Of a stretch of DNA of 64,000 nt, positions 21,833 to 32,449 are shown in pieces. The position numbers and the translations under genes are program-made. Positions within the stretch are counted from its first letter, which is position 1, and each line of letters opens with the position of its first letter. The notes beneath the pieces were generated by a model. It was not told where the DNA came from. It made no database searches and saw nothing but the letters and a program-made list of their open reading frames with translations. Source of the stretch: Linderina pennispora (Eukaryota > Kickxellomycota > Kickxellomycetes > Kickxellales > Kickxellaceae); the NCBI RefSeq assembly GCF_002104995.1, contig NW_024468261.1, forward strand, positions 496,001 to 560,000, given 5' to 3'.

Positions 21833-23491
21833 TTAATGGACATAGCGGAAGTCGGGGTGGTCGTTCTCAAGGTCATTTATCTCGTCTTGCGACATCCCCG
21901 AAATATCGAGCGGGTTGGTTTCTTTCTGCTTGTTTCGATGGAGCAGGATGAAATGAGTTGCATAGGTGAAGACCACCATCAGACATGCAGCAAACATGTT
22001 CATGCCGTGGCCAAAAAGATAGCGTGGCTGGTCCTTGTTGCGGTAGATGTACGATGTGCAAAGTGCACCCAGTCCACCAAGCATTACCTCGATGGCACTC
22101 GAGATGGCAGCACGTGTTGGACCGCCAACGTTGCTCATCAGCCATCCAGGACCAATGCTAAGGATACCAAAGCAACCAAACGACAACATGCAGAGCGCAA
22201 TGATTCGAGCAACGTTGTTGGTGACGCCCAGCAAGACAGCTGTGTTGACATTCGGGCAACTCTATGCCCTCCGCCACCATGTGCAGATCCAAATCCCCAC
22301 CTGTATAAACTTTGTGGGCCGGAACGGCCCCATCCTCCTTTTTTCTCCTCAGCAAATTTTCCATTTTATTCATTCCATAAAGCTCATAACTACTGGACTC
22401 TCTGAAGGTTAACAAGCTGAACCAGCAATGAGCCAAGCTTCGCAGAAAAGCGAGCTACGAAAGTGGGAGCCAAACCACTTTGGGTAGAAACGGGCAAGAT
22501 GGATTCCGACGAAGCCGCAGATTCCCGGTGCTGCCTGCATAGCCTGTGACGCGCCGGCGTTGTAGCCCATCTCCTTGACGATAATAGCAGCAAAGGTGAG
22601 GATTGTGTTGATTCCAAAGTTGCCGCCAAACAGGACAAGCGCCTGTGAGTAGATGAGCGGATCGCGCGCATGGTCAAGCAGACGCCTGCGGTTGACCTTC
22701 TTTTTACCGCCCTCGACCTGGTCCTGCGCCATCCGTTGGCTGATTATCGCCTTTTCCTCTGGCGTGAGGATCCAGCTCTTGTCGGGGTAGTCTGCCAGGA
22801 ATGCGTACATGATCAGCCCAAACCCTGCCGTGGCCAGTCCCTCGATGAAAAAGATCCACTCCCACCGCTTGAAGTGGGTGTTTGTTATTTTGCCAATGCC
22901 AGTTGCAATAGGTCCGCCGATGACTGCGCCAGCTGCGAATGCCGAGTAGAAAAGGCTGATGCGCGATGTAACCATCTGACGGGGGTACCACAGCGTGATC
23001 AGCATCAAGGCACCTGGCGTTGCACCGCTCTCGGCAGCACCAAGGAACAGGCGGCACAGAATCAGATCGGTCTTGTTCTTGGCGAACGCCATGCACATGT
23101 TGATGACGCCCCACAAAACAGTGAGGAGAGAAAGCCAGAACCGTGCCCCAAACCTGCGCAGGGCGAGATTGCTCGGAAGCATGAATAGCAGGTATGTCGG
23201 GTACATAATGCTGGCGACGACGTTGAAGTCGGATCCAGACATGCCCGTATCCTGTTCGAGCCCAACAACCTTGGAGAGACCGAGGTTTCCGCGGTCCATG
23301 GAGTTAAGTACCGTGCTCAGAAATACTATGAAGAGCTGTGTCGCGTCGACCTTTCTAAATGCCCACTTGAGCCTGGGGTCGCTCTCGTCAACTGCCTGGT
23401 ATTTTACCTCTCCAGGCACTCCCTCGGCTGCCACCGCCGAGGATTCCTCAATGGCAAACTTTTCTGGCTGGATGCTCTCGGTGGAAGACAT
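21833..23491 (-). CDS. MFS transporter, Dal5/anion:cation symporter family
   Basis: Exon 1 is 22414-23491 (MSSTESIQPEKFAIEESS...) and exon 2 is 21833-22239, giving 494 residues. The cytosolic N-terminus is followed by the first membrane helix (LFIVFLSTVLNSMDRGNLGL), with the family motif NSMDRGNLG, then GMSGSDFNVVASIMYPTYL, RFGARFWLSLLTVLWG and LCRLFLGAAESGATPGALM. About 12 membrane segments are expected. These carriers import organic anions such as allantoate, nicotinate, pantothenate or vitamin precursors with protons; the substrate cannot be told from sequence. Residue REDUCED spacing around the splice (IAGSA|SVLLGVTNNVAR) is slightly shorter than usual, so the intron may be imperfectly placed. 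Confidence 0.87.
22240..22413 (-). other. Probable intron (174 nt) of the MFS gene
   Basis: Minus-strand donor GTTAAC and acceptor GTCAACACAG. The phase-1 join keeps the frame, and the total becomes exactly 495 codons. The donor is not consensus (GTTAAC rather than GTAAGT), so another site is possible. Confidence 0.55.
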
Positions 23492-23985
23492 GCTAATAGA
23501 ACCCGTAGAAAGAAAAGGTGAGTTAAAGAGTAGCGCTCGCGTTGTAGCGCTCCAAGGAGAAGGGATGGCGGGGAACAATATTTTGATTGTGGCGGTGGCG
23601 GTCCGTAGATGGCATTGTGCTCATTACTGGTTTTTGGATAACAGTGTGGTATTAACAGCGTGTCAAGTATGTGTGACAAGAGATACAGGTGGTGGTCGAG
23701 TGCTGATGGTGTTTAAGCTCATTTGCATTGTCGCTTTTATAGGCAGCACGGTGTCTTCCGAGCAGGTGGTAGAAAACATATGCATGCATTCTAACACAGT
23801 GCCGTGGGGTGGTGTCACTGCGTACAGTTCACCATGTATGCTGTGGACATTGACGATATAGTCCTGCTAGGATTCATGGAATGCAGATATGACATGTACA
23901 GACTAACCCAAACACGGATGAGTGCATTTGTATCAATCGGGTGCAAAGTAATTTACATTTGTGCCTTCAACTCTCTAAATAGAAC
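23492..23985. other. Intergenic, nothing recognised
   Basis: Promoter of the MFS gene and 3' flank of the repeat-protein gene. Only chance ORFs. Confidence 0.4.
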
Positions 23986-25167
23986 TTAGAAGTAGACCTC
24001 AGGCAAGTTGTAGAAGGGAGGGTTGAAAGGACCAGTGCGGATAGGACCAGTGCGGATAGGCCTCTTTCCATGGCTGTTATCCTTGCCGTTGCCGTCACCC
24101 TTACCGCCGCGCTGGTTGTAGATAGCAGCGTTGAGGCCAGACTCCACACCAGTACCAATCAGTTCGACGCCCAGGTCGCTGAGGAAATCCTTGCCGCGAC
24201 CACTGCCGCGACCGCGACCACCGCGCTGGTTGTAGATGGCAGCATCAAGACCGGCACCAACACCAGTGCCGATCAGCTCGACACCCAGGTCGCTAAGGAA
24301 ATCCTTTCCACGGCCGCTGCCGCGACCACGACCACCGCGCTGGTTATCATCCTCATCGTACTCCTCATCATAATCGATGCTGCGTTTGTTGTAGATAGCG
24401 GCATTGAGGCCAGACTCCACACCAGTGCCAATCAGCTCAACACCCAGATCGCTCAGGAAGTCCTTGCCGCGACCGCTGCCACGACCGCGGCCACCACGCT
24501 GGTTGTAGATGGCAGCATCCAGACCGGCACCAACACCAGTGCCAATCAGCTCAACACCCAGGTCGCTCAGGAAATCCTTTCCACGGCCGCTACCACGACC
24601 ACGACCACCACGCTGGTTGTAGATGGCAGCATCAAGACCGGCACCAACACCAGTGCCGATCAGCTCGACACCCAGGTCGCTAAGGAAATCCTTTCCACGG
24701 CCACTGCCGCGACCGCGACCACCGCGCTGGTTATCATCCTCATCGTACTCCTCATCATAATCGATACTGCGTTTGTTGTAGATAGCGGCATTGAGCCCAG
24801 ACTCCACACCAGTGCCAATCAGCTCAACACCCAGGTCGCTGAGGAAGTCCTTTCCACGGCCGCTGCCACGACCGCGACCACCACGCTGGTTGTAGATGGC
24901 AGCGTTGAGGCCAGACTCCACACCAGTGCCGATCAGCTCGACACCCAGATCACTAAGGAAATCCTTTCCACGACCGCTGCCGCGACCGCGACCGCCGCGC
25001 TGGTTATCCTCCTCATCGTATTCCTCGGTAGTCTCGACGAGAGGCTCAATAATTCCACCAGCCTGATCGTTGGAAGGCGTCGAGATATCGTTGTCAACAG
25101 GCCCAGCCTGGTTGGCAGCAGCAGTAGCAGCAAGGATGGCAAAAGCAGTAGCTAGAGTAAAGCGCAT
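23986..25167 (-). CDS. Secreted seven-repeat RGG/Gly-zipper protein (orphan)
   Basis: 393 residues. A clear signal peptide (MRFTLATAFAILAATAAA) is followed by a short acidic linker and seven near-identical repeats, each with an Arg/Gly block (RGGRGRGSGRGK) and a hydrophobic Gly-spaced block (DFLSDLGVELIGTGV). The hydrophobic block occurs in two versions, ending ESGLNAAIYN or GAGLDAAIYN. Repeats 2 and 5 are followed by an acidic spacer beginning KRSIDYDEEYDEDD, whose Lys-Arg is a typical kexin site. A degenerate eighth unit has GKRPIRTGPIRTGP and ends NLPEVYF. The protein could be a kexin-processed repeat precursor or a cell-surface structural protein. No known family recognised. A TATA box lies upstream. 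Confidence 0.85.
   Translation of the reverse strand: MRFTLATAFAILAATAAANQAGPVDNDISTPSNDQAGGIIEPLVETTEEYDEEDNQRGGRGRGSGRGKDFLSDLGVELIGTGVESGLNAAIYNQRGGRGRGSGRGKDFLSDLGVELIGTGVESGLNAAIYNKRSIDYDEEYDEDDNQRGGRGRGSGRGKDFLSDLGVELIGTGVGAGLDAAIYNQRGGRGRGSGRGKDFLSDLGVELIGTGVGAGLDAAIYNQRGGRGRGSGRGKDFLSDLGVELIGTGVESGLNAAIYNKRSIDYDEEYDEDDNQRGGRGRGSGRGKDFLSDLGVELIGTGVGAGLDAAIYNQRGGRGRGSGRGKDFLSDLGVELIGTGVESGLNAAIYNQRGGKGDGNGKDNSHGKRPIRTGPIRTGPFNPPFYNLPEVYF
24100..25020 (-). repeat. Coding tandem repeat array, seven units of about 114-165 bp
   Basis: Units are almost identical at DNA level, including the 51-bp acidic spacer present after units 2 and 5, which makes a higher-order order of types A, A+spacer, B, B, A+spacer, B, A. 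Near-identity points to recent duplication or gene conversion. It also keeps the opposite strand open for 361 codons. Confidence 0.9.
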
Positions 25168-25302
25168 TGTCAGAATTGTTTTTCGTTAAAGATGCAAGTG
25201 CAAGAAGTGAATTTGTTTTGAATGGGGCTGCTTGAGTGAAGCGTGGGATGGTGATGGTGATGATGATATGAAAATATGACAATGTAGCCGTGGCAGGTTT
25301 GC

Positions 25303-25310
25303 TTTATATA
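25303..25310 (-). promoter_or_regulatory. TATA box of the secreted repeat-protein gene
   Basis: TATATAAA on the minus strand, about 136 bases before the ATG at 25167. Confidence 0.55.
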
Positions 25311-26191
25311 CGCTGGATGGGCTATTAGGATATCCTGTAGTTGAGTGAATGTCGCGCTCAGGACTAGTTTCGAGGAGATTGCTAATTTTAGACGCGCAGA
25401 TGCAGCACAGCGGAAGTCGAGAAAGGAGATGTATTAATAGCCAAAAGACATGGCGATCATTCTTGTTTGTCATCTGAAGATATCCTCAATCTACGCGCAT
25501 ATGCGTGGCCGGAAAATTCGTGCATAGGCTCTCAGAAAGCGCTTGCCGAGGAGCTGTTTATTTCTGTAAATACAAACAGGGATTATGAAACCGCATGCCA
25601 AGCAATTTCCTAAAATATCCCTTTCTAATCAGCGGGAAGGGCTACGCTCAGGCGGTGATGACGTGAAGCGCGCGTTGGATTGAGTACAAGATTGACCGTG
25701 TCTTTTGTCGACATCACGACCAGCCAAGATCAGAATTCCTGGTCGTTATCTTATATTCAAGTTTAACTACGCATTGAGGTATCAGGGGCTTGACAACATC
25801 CCAGTAACCAGCTGCTTGCCGGAGCAGCTGTATTGGACCTTCTATCCACAAGAGTCTGAATGATTCCTTGCTACTGGGGTAGAAAAGTGCGCCATTGCGA
25901 GGAGTTAGTAGTAGTACAGACCTCAGGAACACCCTTGGCCAAGACCACCATGTATCCGGCTATCCTTCTGTGCTAGCATGTGGATATGCGCCATGAGCGA
26001 ATGAGATGGTGATAAATGAATCCTAGTCATCTTGATTGACCCTAGACACATTCGGGTAGAATCAATGCCCTTTGCAATGATGAATACAACAAAACAATGT
26101 CACAGCCCGCAAGCTGCCACGTGTTTGCTGTCTTCTGCCTTTGCACCTTGCAAGATATTCCCACTTGTATAGCTCTAATTTCTTGACGCCA
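25311..26191. other. Intergenic, nothing recognised
   Basis: Divergent promoter region between the secreted repeat gene and the broken F-box gene. No coding or RNA gene supported. Confidence 0.4.
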
Positions 26192-27373
26192 ATGGACACT
26201 ACTCAGCAGAGCATATGCAAAGCACTTGGCAGCGACATTATGTTGCTTATTTTCCGTGTTGTCATCGAAACTACAACTGGCGAACTGAAAGGAATCGGAC
26301 GTCACAGGCTGCTCCCGATGTTAGCCACCACATGTCGCATGTGGGGCAGTATATTGCCTCCGGTGATCCGCCAAACACTTGTTACTGACTACAGTTATTG
26401 CGATCCATCGCACTCAAACATCGGTCAGTTCCTGGGTGCAGCGGGGTTTTGTGACTGGTCTCAGACCCTAGTACTGGGTGGCTAGATAAACGAATATCCC
26501 ATTCTCAATTTGCTACAGATTCTCTGTAATTTTGAGTTCTTCACTGTAGAATAAGGGCAGTATCAGGACTATGAAGACTGAATTCCCCAACCTGGATTCC
26601 CCTCCAGTTGATGGATATGACCACAGTAGTACATGTGACGCGTTCTGTTACCAGCTACCAAGCCTAGTGGCCGTCGATTTCACAGTCGAAAATTTTTGCC
26701 CAGTGACTTTTGGAGGAGGAATACTCAGTCAGACACCGAGAATCATACCGCTATCCATTAGGTGCCTCGATGTCAGCTCTTATTTTCAGACTCGTTCCTT
26801 CACCCAGCTCCCAGGGTATATAATGCGAATGGATATTCGGGCTGATAGCCTGACGAAGATTGTATTGGACTGGAATACAGAATACACACTGGTGATGTGA
26901 ACACGGCTGGTTGTTCTGGGAGGAAAACCATCCATAGAATACCTACAGTCACCTATCCTCCAGCACTTTACACTGGACAGGACATGTACTCATGCCGCTA
27001 TATGTTTGTCGAGCAACCTGTCAGGCTGTCCAACTTGCGGTATCTTAGAATCCAACTTAGTTGTCGTTTTGTCGCAAACAGAGAACCTGGAGACAACTTT
27101 GACCTCGTAGACTGGTCATCCTTCCCGTCTAGAATCGGTTCGTTGCCTAAACTTCAAGAGTTTCATTTTGGAACCCGCCCCACCTGGACATCTCGCAATG
27201 TTGAATCGATAGATCAGCCTATTGAATGCTTACCGTCGCTTCTCAGAATAGGCGCACCTAGTTCAATTATGCACACCATTCCCGACTTTTGCACTTCCCA
27301 GAGCAGGGATCTGGAAGTTTGGAGTACTCGTGGATATTTGGAGGAGCTATTTGAGGAACGATCTGAAGAATAA
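26192..27373 (+). pseudogene. Broken F-box-like / leucine-rich protein gene
   Basis: Starts MDTTQQSICKALGSDIMLLI, where LGSDIMLLIFRVVIE and LLPMLATTCRMWGSILPPVI look like a divergent F-box. The first frame stops at 26485. Three further stops (TAG, TAA and TGA) follow in the region 26483-26580, before an LRR-like portion in other frames (LPSLVAVDFTVENFCPV, then VRLSNLRYLRIQLSC and LPKLQEFHFG), ending at 27373. Several independent stops rather than a single-base insertion argue for real decay. F-box/LRR proteins are substrate receptors of SCF ubiquitin ligases and often expand and die in accessory regions. The intact neighbour downstream is a related type. Confidence 0.6.
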
Positions 27374-27507
27374 TCTGCTGGGGATTATGTGTCTGATAAC
27401 AACTATTGACTCAATTTTATAATGGATTTTCATTAATCGCCTTCTTGTTATCACCGTATTACAACATTATGATTAAAACAGTACTGAGACCTCTAGTACT
27501 GCAGTAG

Positions 27508-27620
27508 TCACAGACCTCTACTGGATATCTCCATTGGTTCAGCGTGGGAGCCGCTCTCGTTGTCAGTCGACTTGACAGCTGCCATGGCGCCATCATGATG
27601 GTCATCGCCGGCCGCGCAAC
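27508..27620 (-). repeat. Fragment of the Fanzor-like element leader
   Basis: About 110 bp resembling 12800-12915 and 62526-62640. On the minus strand it keeps an open tail (AAGDDHHDGAMAAVKSTDNE, then AEPMEISSRGL and stop), matching the same tail and stop in copy 2. Flanks are unrelated, so it is a solo remnant or the end of a related element. Confidence 0.6.
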
Positions 27621-27759
27621 AACACCTATCTCGCTCGCGGCCAATACGAGTGAACAACAGCATATCATTTATAGCCATATCTCACCATTGCAATCCTAAT
27701 TGTAGTGTATGGTGTCCACGTGAGGTCAGCCACAAGGAACTGAGAAACTCCGAAACACA

Positions 27760-27766
27760 TATAAAA
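27760..27766 (+). promoter_or_regulatory. TATA box upstream of the F-box-like gene
   Basis: TATAAAA about 195 bases before the ATG at 27960. Confidence 0.45.
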
Positions 27767-27959
27767 GGACGTGCGTAACAGCCGTCGGCATTGTTTTCTC
27801 AGTTTATTCTTTTCACTCAAAATACAGTCCATCATCATCTAAGCGTTACCATAACAGCCGTGCTTTCATAGATGCAGTAGGCAGTGGGCAATAGCTTTTT
27901 CACTGTACAAGGGTCTTACTAATCGTAGCCATTTCGATCACTTCCTGTCATCATTGATC

Positions 27960-29702
27960 ATGCACGACGCTTTGAAAATACCGCTGGTCATTGAAAATAT
28001 ATTTTCATGCGCATTCCAAACATATGAGAATCAGGGCACAGGATTCTCTGATCCGTATTGCCTGCGAGAAAAGTACCGAGTGGCAGGGGTTTGTCGCGAG
28101 TGGAGAAATGCCGTCTTATCGCGTATAAATGGCGATTTTCATGTCTACATGGTCGGAAGTAAGATCCAGCCCGAGGAGCACTACGCACCTGATGAACCCT
28201 TGGACTCTAAGCATATTTCAGATGGGCCTCGTTTCTTGACGAATCTTGAGCTGATCCCATCAACCGCAAAACCACGAAGGATTGTCGTTTATTACGAACA
28301 TCCCGACAATTTCAAGCTCGAGGCATGCGCCTATTTGAAGACGATTGGATTTGACCAGCGCGACTGGAAGTCGGTGCAGTCCTTGGTAATCAACGTAGGA
28401 ACTGCTGGCCAGGTCATGCCGCCGGTGGAAGGTATTGGCATAGACGTCGGCTACATTCTACATTACACCCCAAACATCGAGTCGATTTCGCTTCTGGTCA
28501 AGGGATGCAGAATGCTGGACATTGATGCCCTGGAGTACTTGCCGATCTTCACTGCAAACAGCATCACAACACTCCACCTCGATACCACAAACATGTGTGA
28601 TCTCTCAAGTATGGTTCTCCCCACATTGGAGGAGCTCTCGATCGACTGCTCGTGCAACGCTGATATCGGCTGGCTACCTCCTCTTGATACGGGTGTTATC
28701 AGGCGCCTACGGCTGAAGCATATACAGACTGATGAGTTCTTCCGCCTATTGCAGAGTACGGTGGCGGGGGCTGAGGTGATATTCTCGCAGTTGGAGATGC
28801 TGGAAGTCATATTCATGGCTGTTGATCGTAGCCTATACGACGGTCTCAATGATGGGCTTGTAGATGTGTTTGGCGGCAGCACGGCAGGGGATGATGGATC
28901 GAGTCAGTACACATACAGCTTTCCTAAGCTGCGCCATCTCATCCTGTGCGGGTTGCTTGATAACGTGGCAGAAACATACCGTCTGTTCAAGGATGCGCCG
29001 CTGGAGACACTGAGGCTTACCAAAAATATAGGGCTCCTGGACTATATCGATATGGGCGGCTTCCCAACACTACGGTCAATTCATGCTGATACAGAGCATG
29101 TAGTTTCGGAAGCCAGTGCACGTTTGCTTGATAACAGAATTCTAGGTTCAAGGTCAAGCCTCGACAGGGTCTCCATCGTCTTTTATGCCCCGTTGACTTT
29201 AATGCCAACACAGTTTGGCAGCACAGACATCCGAATCCTCGACCTCAGCTACATCCTCACCGTTCCTAAACTGGAGACTCTTCTGTTGCAACTGCCACAT
29301 CTGGTGATGCTGCATATCTACTTCGATCTCACTGAAACGAGTGGGAACCCTCCAAGCGTAGAGATTGCAGATGTGCTGGCTGCCCAAGATAGCACTTCCC
29401 GGCCATCGATCAAGCCACTAAACACATCGCTGCAGCTGCTGGCAGTCGACGGCTACGCTGCAAGTGAATTTGTTCTTTCGGCCATTGGGCGCGAGGGAGT
29501 CGCACCGCTCATGCCAGTCATTGCCCGAACTCCTTCGCTTCTGAGAATGCAGTATTGCTGCGGCGCCCCCGGTGACGATGCGCTTCTCATGGACGTGCTT
29601 GGTGATGCCACGGCTCGGGCAAAGGCCCCACACTTTGCAAACGTGCAGGTGGACAAAAACTGTCTGCGCTTAATGCGGCAGATTCTTAAAGGCAATTGTT
29701 GA
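27960..29702 (+). CDS. F-box-like / leucine-rich repeat protein
   Basis: A 580-residue uninterrupted frame starting MHDALKIPLVIENIFSCAFQ; the ATG at 27960 is the first real ATG. The N-terminus fits a divergent F-box (LREKYRVAGVCREWRNAVL). It is followed by irregular leucine-rich repeats (SIDCSCNADIGWLPPL, LRHLILCGLLDNV, LETLRLTKNIGLLDYIDMGG, LDLSYILTVPKLETLLLQLP). Expected role: SCF-type ubiquitin ligase substrate receptor. Family expansions of this kind are common in Kickxellales. Target unknown. The gene lies downstream of a broken relative. Confidence 0.75.
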   Translation: MHDALKIPLVIENIFSCAFQTYENQGTGFSDPYCLREKYRVAGVCREWRNAVLSRINGDFHVYMVGSKIQPEEHYAPDEPLDSKHISDGPRFLTNLELIPSTAKPRRIVVYYEHPDNFKLEACAYLKTIGFDQRDWKSVQSLVINVGTAGQVMPPVEGIGIDVGYILHYTPNIESISLLVKGCRMLDIDALEYLPIFTANSITTLHLDTTNMCDLSSMVLPTLEELSIDCSCNADIGWLPPLDTGVIRRLRLKHIQTDEFFRLLQSTVAGAEVIFSQLEMLEVIFMAVDRSLYDGLNDGLVDVFGGSTAGDDGSSQYTYSFPKLRHLILCGLLDNVAETYRLFKDAPLETLRLTKNIGLLDYIDMGGFPTLRSIHADTEHVVSEASARLLDNRILGSRSSLDRVSIVFYAPLTLMPTQFGSTDIRILDLSYILTVPKLETLLLQLPHLVMLHIYFDLTETSGNPPSVEIADVLAAQDSTSRPSIKPLNTSLQLLAVDGYAASEFVLSAIGREGVAPLMPVIARTPSLLRMQYCCGAPGDDALLMDVLGDATARAKAPHFANVQVDKNCLRLMRQILKGNC

Positions 29703-30443
29703 ATGAATGTGCTGATACCAAACACACCATGTACATGCACTACATCGCTATTGGGCCAGGCGCTCTGCGAGATCACCACTGGATGCTGCGTTTGGGAGCA
29801 TTTCATGTGCTGATTTCTGGCAGTTTTTGTGGCAGGGGGAAACAGGCGCGCTATGCTGGAACAAGAGAATGTTCGGACATTGGAGACAAGAGGCAGGGAT
29901 TGGCAGATGCTTACATACGCTGTCAGCCAAACGCCTGAGCGTACGGACAAAGGTGGTGACAAAGAAAGAGAAACAAGCTGAATACTTGCTACTACTCAGC
30001 CAATCGGTCTACTGTGTACCTTGATGCCATCAGCATAGTGGACTTGCCTTGTCACGAGCATCTGCAAGCAGGAACGGAGCGAGATATCTACCTTGGCAGG
30101 TGGGGCGAAGGGATCATTCCTCTTCCGGAAGGCAAAAGAGTGCATATACAGACAATACACTCTGCCTCTTCCCATCTGCAGAGAGTGGATATATTGAAGC
30201 TGAGTGTGGCCGAACACCACGGATACGAAGGTGATGATGAAGAGTCAGAGTAAATGAAAAGAAAGCAGCTCAGCAAAATCAATAAATGCGAATACACCAG
30301 GCTGATATCGCGCATAGACAAGTTGCAAGTGTGTTGGGATTTAGGTGTCTTGTGAATATAAAAAGGAAAGAAGGAATAAAAGGGGTGATATACGAAGAGA
30401 GCAAAAAGTACACGAGACATACCCTAACCAGGAATGCCAGATT
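29703..30443. other. Intergenic between convergent genes
   Basis: 3' flanks of two convergent genes with only chance ORFs on both strands. Confidence 0.4.
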
Positions 30444-32449
30444 CTAGGGCAAGCCATACTGGGTCGCCAGCCGCTTCTTGGTCTCGAGTAGCTCCATCTC
30501 CGACTCGTACTTTAGCTTCTCGCGCTCCATCTCGACGCGCTTCTGGACCTCCGAGCACTTTGCATACTTGAACATCAGGCTGCACAGGTCGTTGAGCTCA
30601 TCGTCAGCCAGCTTGTTCGACTCGGTGCACACCATGCCGAGCATCTCGGGCGCCTGCTTCTTGAGCTCCTCGGGAATGTCGGCCGGGGAGCCGTGCTTCG
30701 GGCAAGGATCGCAAGGCGCCGAGTCGCAGGCGCTACAGGTGCAGATGAGCTCCAACGAGTTATTGACCGGCTGGACAGTGGTCTCGTCAGAGCCTTCGCT
30801 GGATTTGCTGGTGGTAGGCTCAGCAGGCGGCAGCGACGTCAAGGCATTCAAAATATCCAAGTCGCTCATGGGAGTCTGCTCATTGCCTGCATTGAACGAG
30901 TACATGTTGCTGAGCAGCAGCTTCTCGAGCTGATCGCCGTCCTCGGCGGCGCCGATTGGGTCTGGGTTGCGGTACGCCATGAGGTTGGAAGGCAGATTTG
31001 CTGCGGCCACCGGGTTGTATGCATTGTGTTGCATAAGCGGCTGCGAAGGGGCCGATGTCGGCAGCGCAGTTGAAAGCAGCGGATTGGCTAGCAGTGCGCT
31101 ATTATCGCCTGCCTGTGCGCCAGGCACAACGCTGATCAGCCCGTCGGCGAGCGAGGTTGGCGACAGCGCCAAAAGGTCGCTGAAGCTGGCTGCCGACGCC
31201 GCGCTGCTTAGCATCTGGTTGGCAGGGCCCGGGCTGCTCTGCTCCAGAGCCTTCATAAACGGCATGTTTGTCTTCAGCGCCTCCAGCGCCTCTGCATTCA
31301 GCAGGCCATTCTGCATGCCGCCCAGCGAGCCAATTGGGGCATACATGTCGCCAGGCGTGGCCAGCGGGTTGCTCGATGCTGGCGACTGCGTGGAAGATGC
31401 GCCAGCGGTGCTCGAGAGTGTGGATGTGCGGCGGGTGAACGAGTCCGGTGAGATGGGGACGGTGGTGGGCGTGGTGTTGCCGGACGAGTTCAGGAACTGC
31501 TGGATGAACGAGCCCGTGCTGACGTTCTGGTTGGCAGCCAGCAGCTGGATCCCGCTCATGATGTCGTTGGAGAAGCCTGTGGTCAGGCTGGGCGACGTGC
31601 CGCCGATCATCGGGTTGGAGCCAACCAGGGCGCTGCCAGCCTTGGTAGTCTGCGACAGGCCGCTGACCAGCGAGTTGGCAGTGACTGACGACAGATCTAC
31701 ATTGCCTGGGTACATGGTCGGCACGCTCTGCGGACTGTTGCTCTTGCGTGCATTGGGCTGGATTGCCTCCATTGCCCCTGGCTTCGTCAGATCGGCGCCC
31801 TGCAATGCAGCCTGCTGGAGATCAAATGTGGATGACAGGCTGAGCGCAGCCGGCGTCTGGGTCGACGACGTATCAAACAAATCAGCAATGGCCTTGTCAA
31901 AGTCGACCTGGGCGGGCGGCTCGTCATAGGTGAATTTGCCATTGCGCAGCGTCAGGTTCTCGTTGTGCAGCTTGTCGACGCGCTGCTTCAGGGCCTCGTT
32001 CTCGCGCACCGTGCGTTCCTGCTGCTCGGCCAGCTCCTTGACCTTCTCCTCCAGGCTGCGCAGGTAGTTTTGCTTGCGCTCGCGGAACGCCCGCTGCGCC
32101 GCCCGGTTCTGCGCCGTGCGCTTCGAAGAGGCCTCGGTCATAATGGGCTTGCGGCCGGGCTTCTTGTGCTTCTTGTCGTCGTGGGACTCGTCGCTGTCTA
32201 CAACTATACAGGAGTGACAGGGTGAAAAATCAATGCATGTCAGATGATTCCATTACCGCTGGGCTGCCACAAAAGAGGCAGGATACAAGGGAGGGCGGAG
32301 GGCAGCTGGCGCTATACTGCTCTCTGTCCCTGGCTATCGCAGGTCCGTAGAAACATTGTGATCCCCTTACCTGACTCAGTATTGCGCTTGTGTGGCGTAA
32401 TGTGCGCCGGCTTGCTGTCCGCTATTGACGCGGTAGCGATCGTGGTCAT
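30444..32449 (-). CDS. AP-1-like bZIP transcription factor (Yap1/Pap1 type)
   Basis: Exon 1 is 32371-32449 (MTTIATASIADSKPAHITPH) and exon 2 is 30444-32197, giving 610 residues. The basic region KRTAQNRAAQRAFRERKQNY (about residues 52-71) carries the Yap-type NxxAQxxFR signature. It is followed by a heptad-leucine zipper (LRSLEEKVKELAEQ...). A long Ser/Pro/Gln-rich middle leads to a Cys-rich C-terminal domain: CTCSACDSAPCDPC near residue 512, then further Cys at MVCTES, NDLCSLMF and YAKC. In Yap1/Pap1 such Cys pairs form a redox switch that hides the export signal and so retains the factor in the nucleus under oxidative stress. Divergent promoter shared with Med12. Confidence 0.92.
32198..32370 (-). 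other. Intron (173 nt) of the bZIP gene
   Basis: Donor GTAAGG and acceptor TTGTAG on the minus strand. The phase-1 join gives TES-DSDESHDDKK, and the summed exons are exactly 611 codons. Confidence 0.85.

Noticed and set aside
24070-25155. 361-codon plus-strand ORF opposite the secreted repeat gene
   Set aside because: Kept open by the repeat periodicity and codon choice of the true gene; composition is low-complexity Thr/Ala/Leu.
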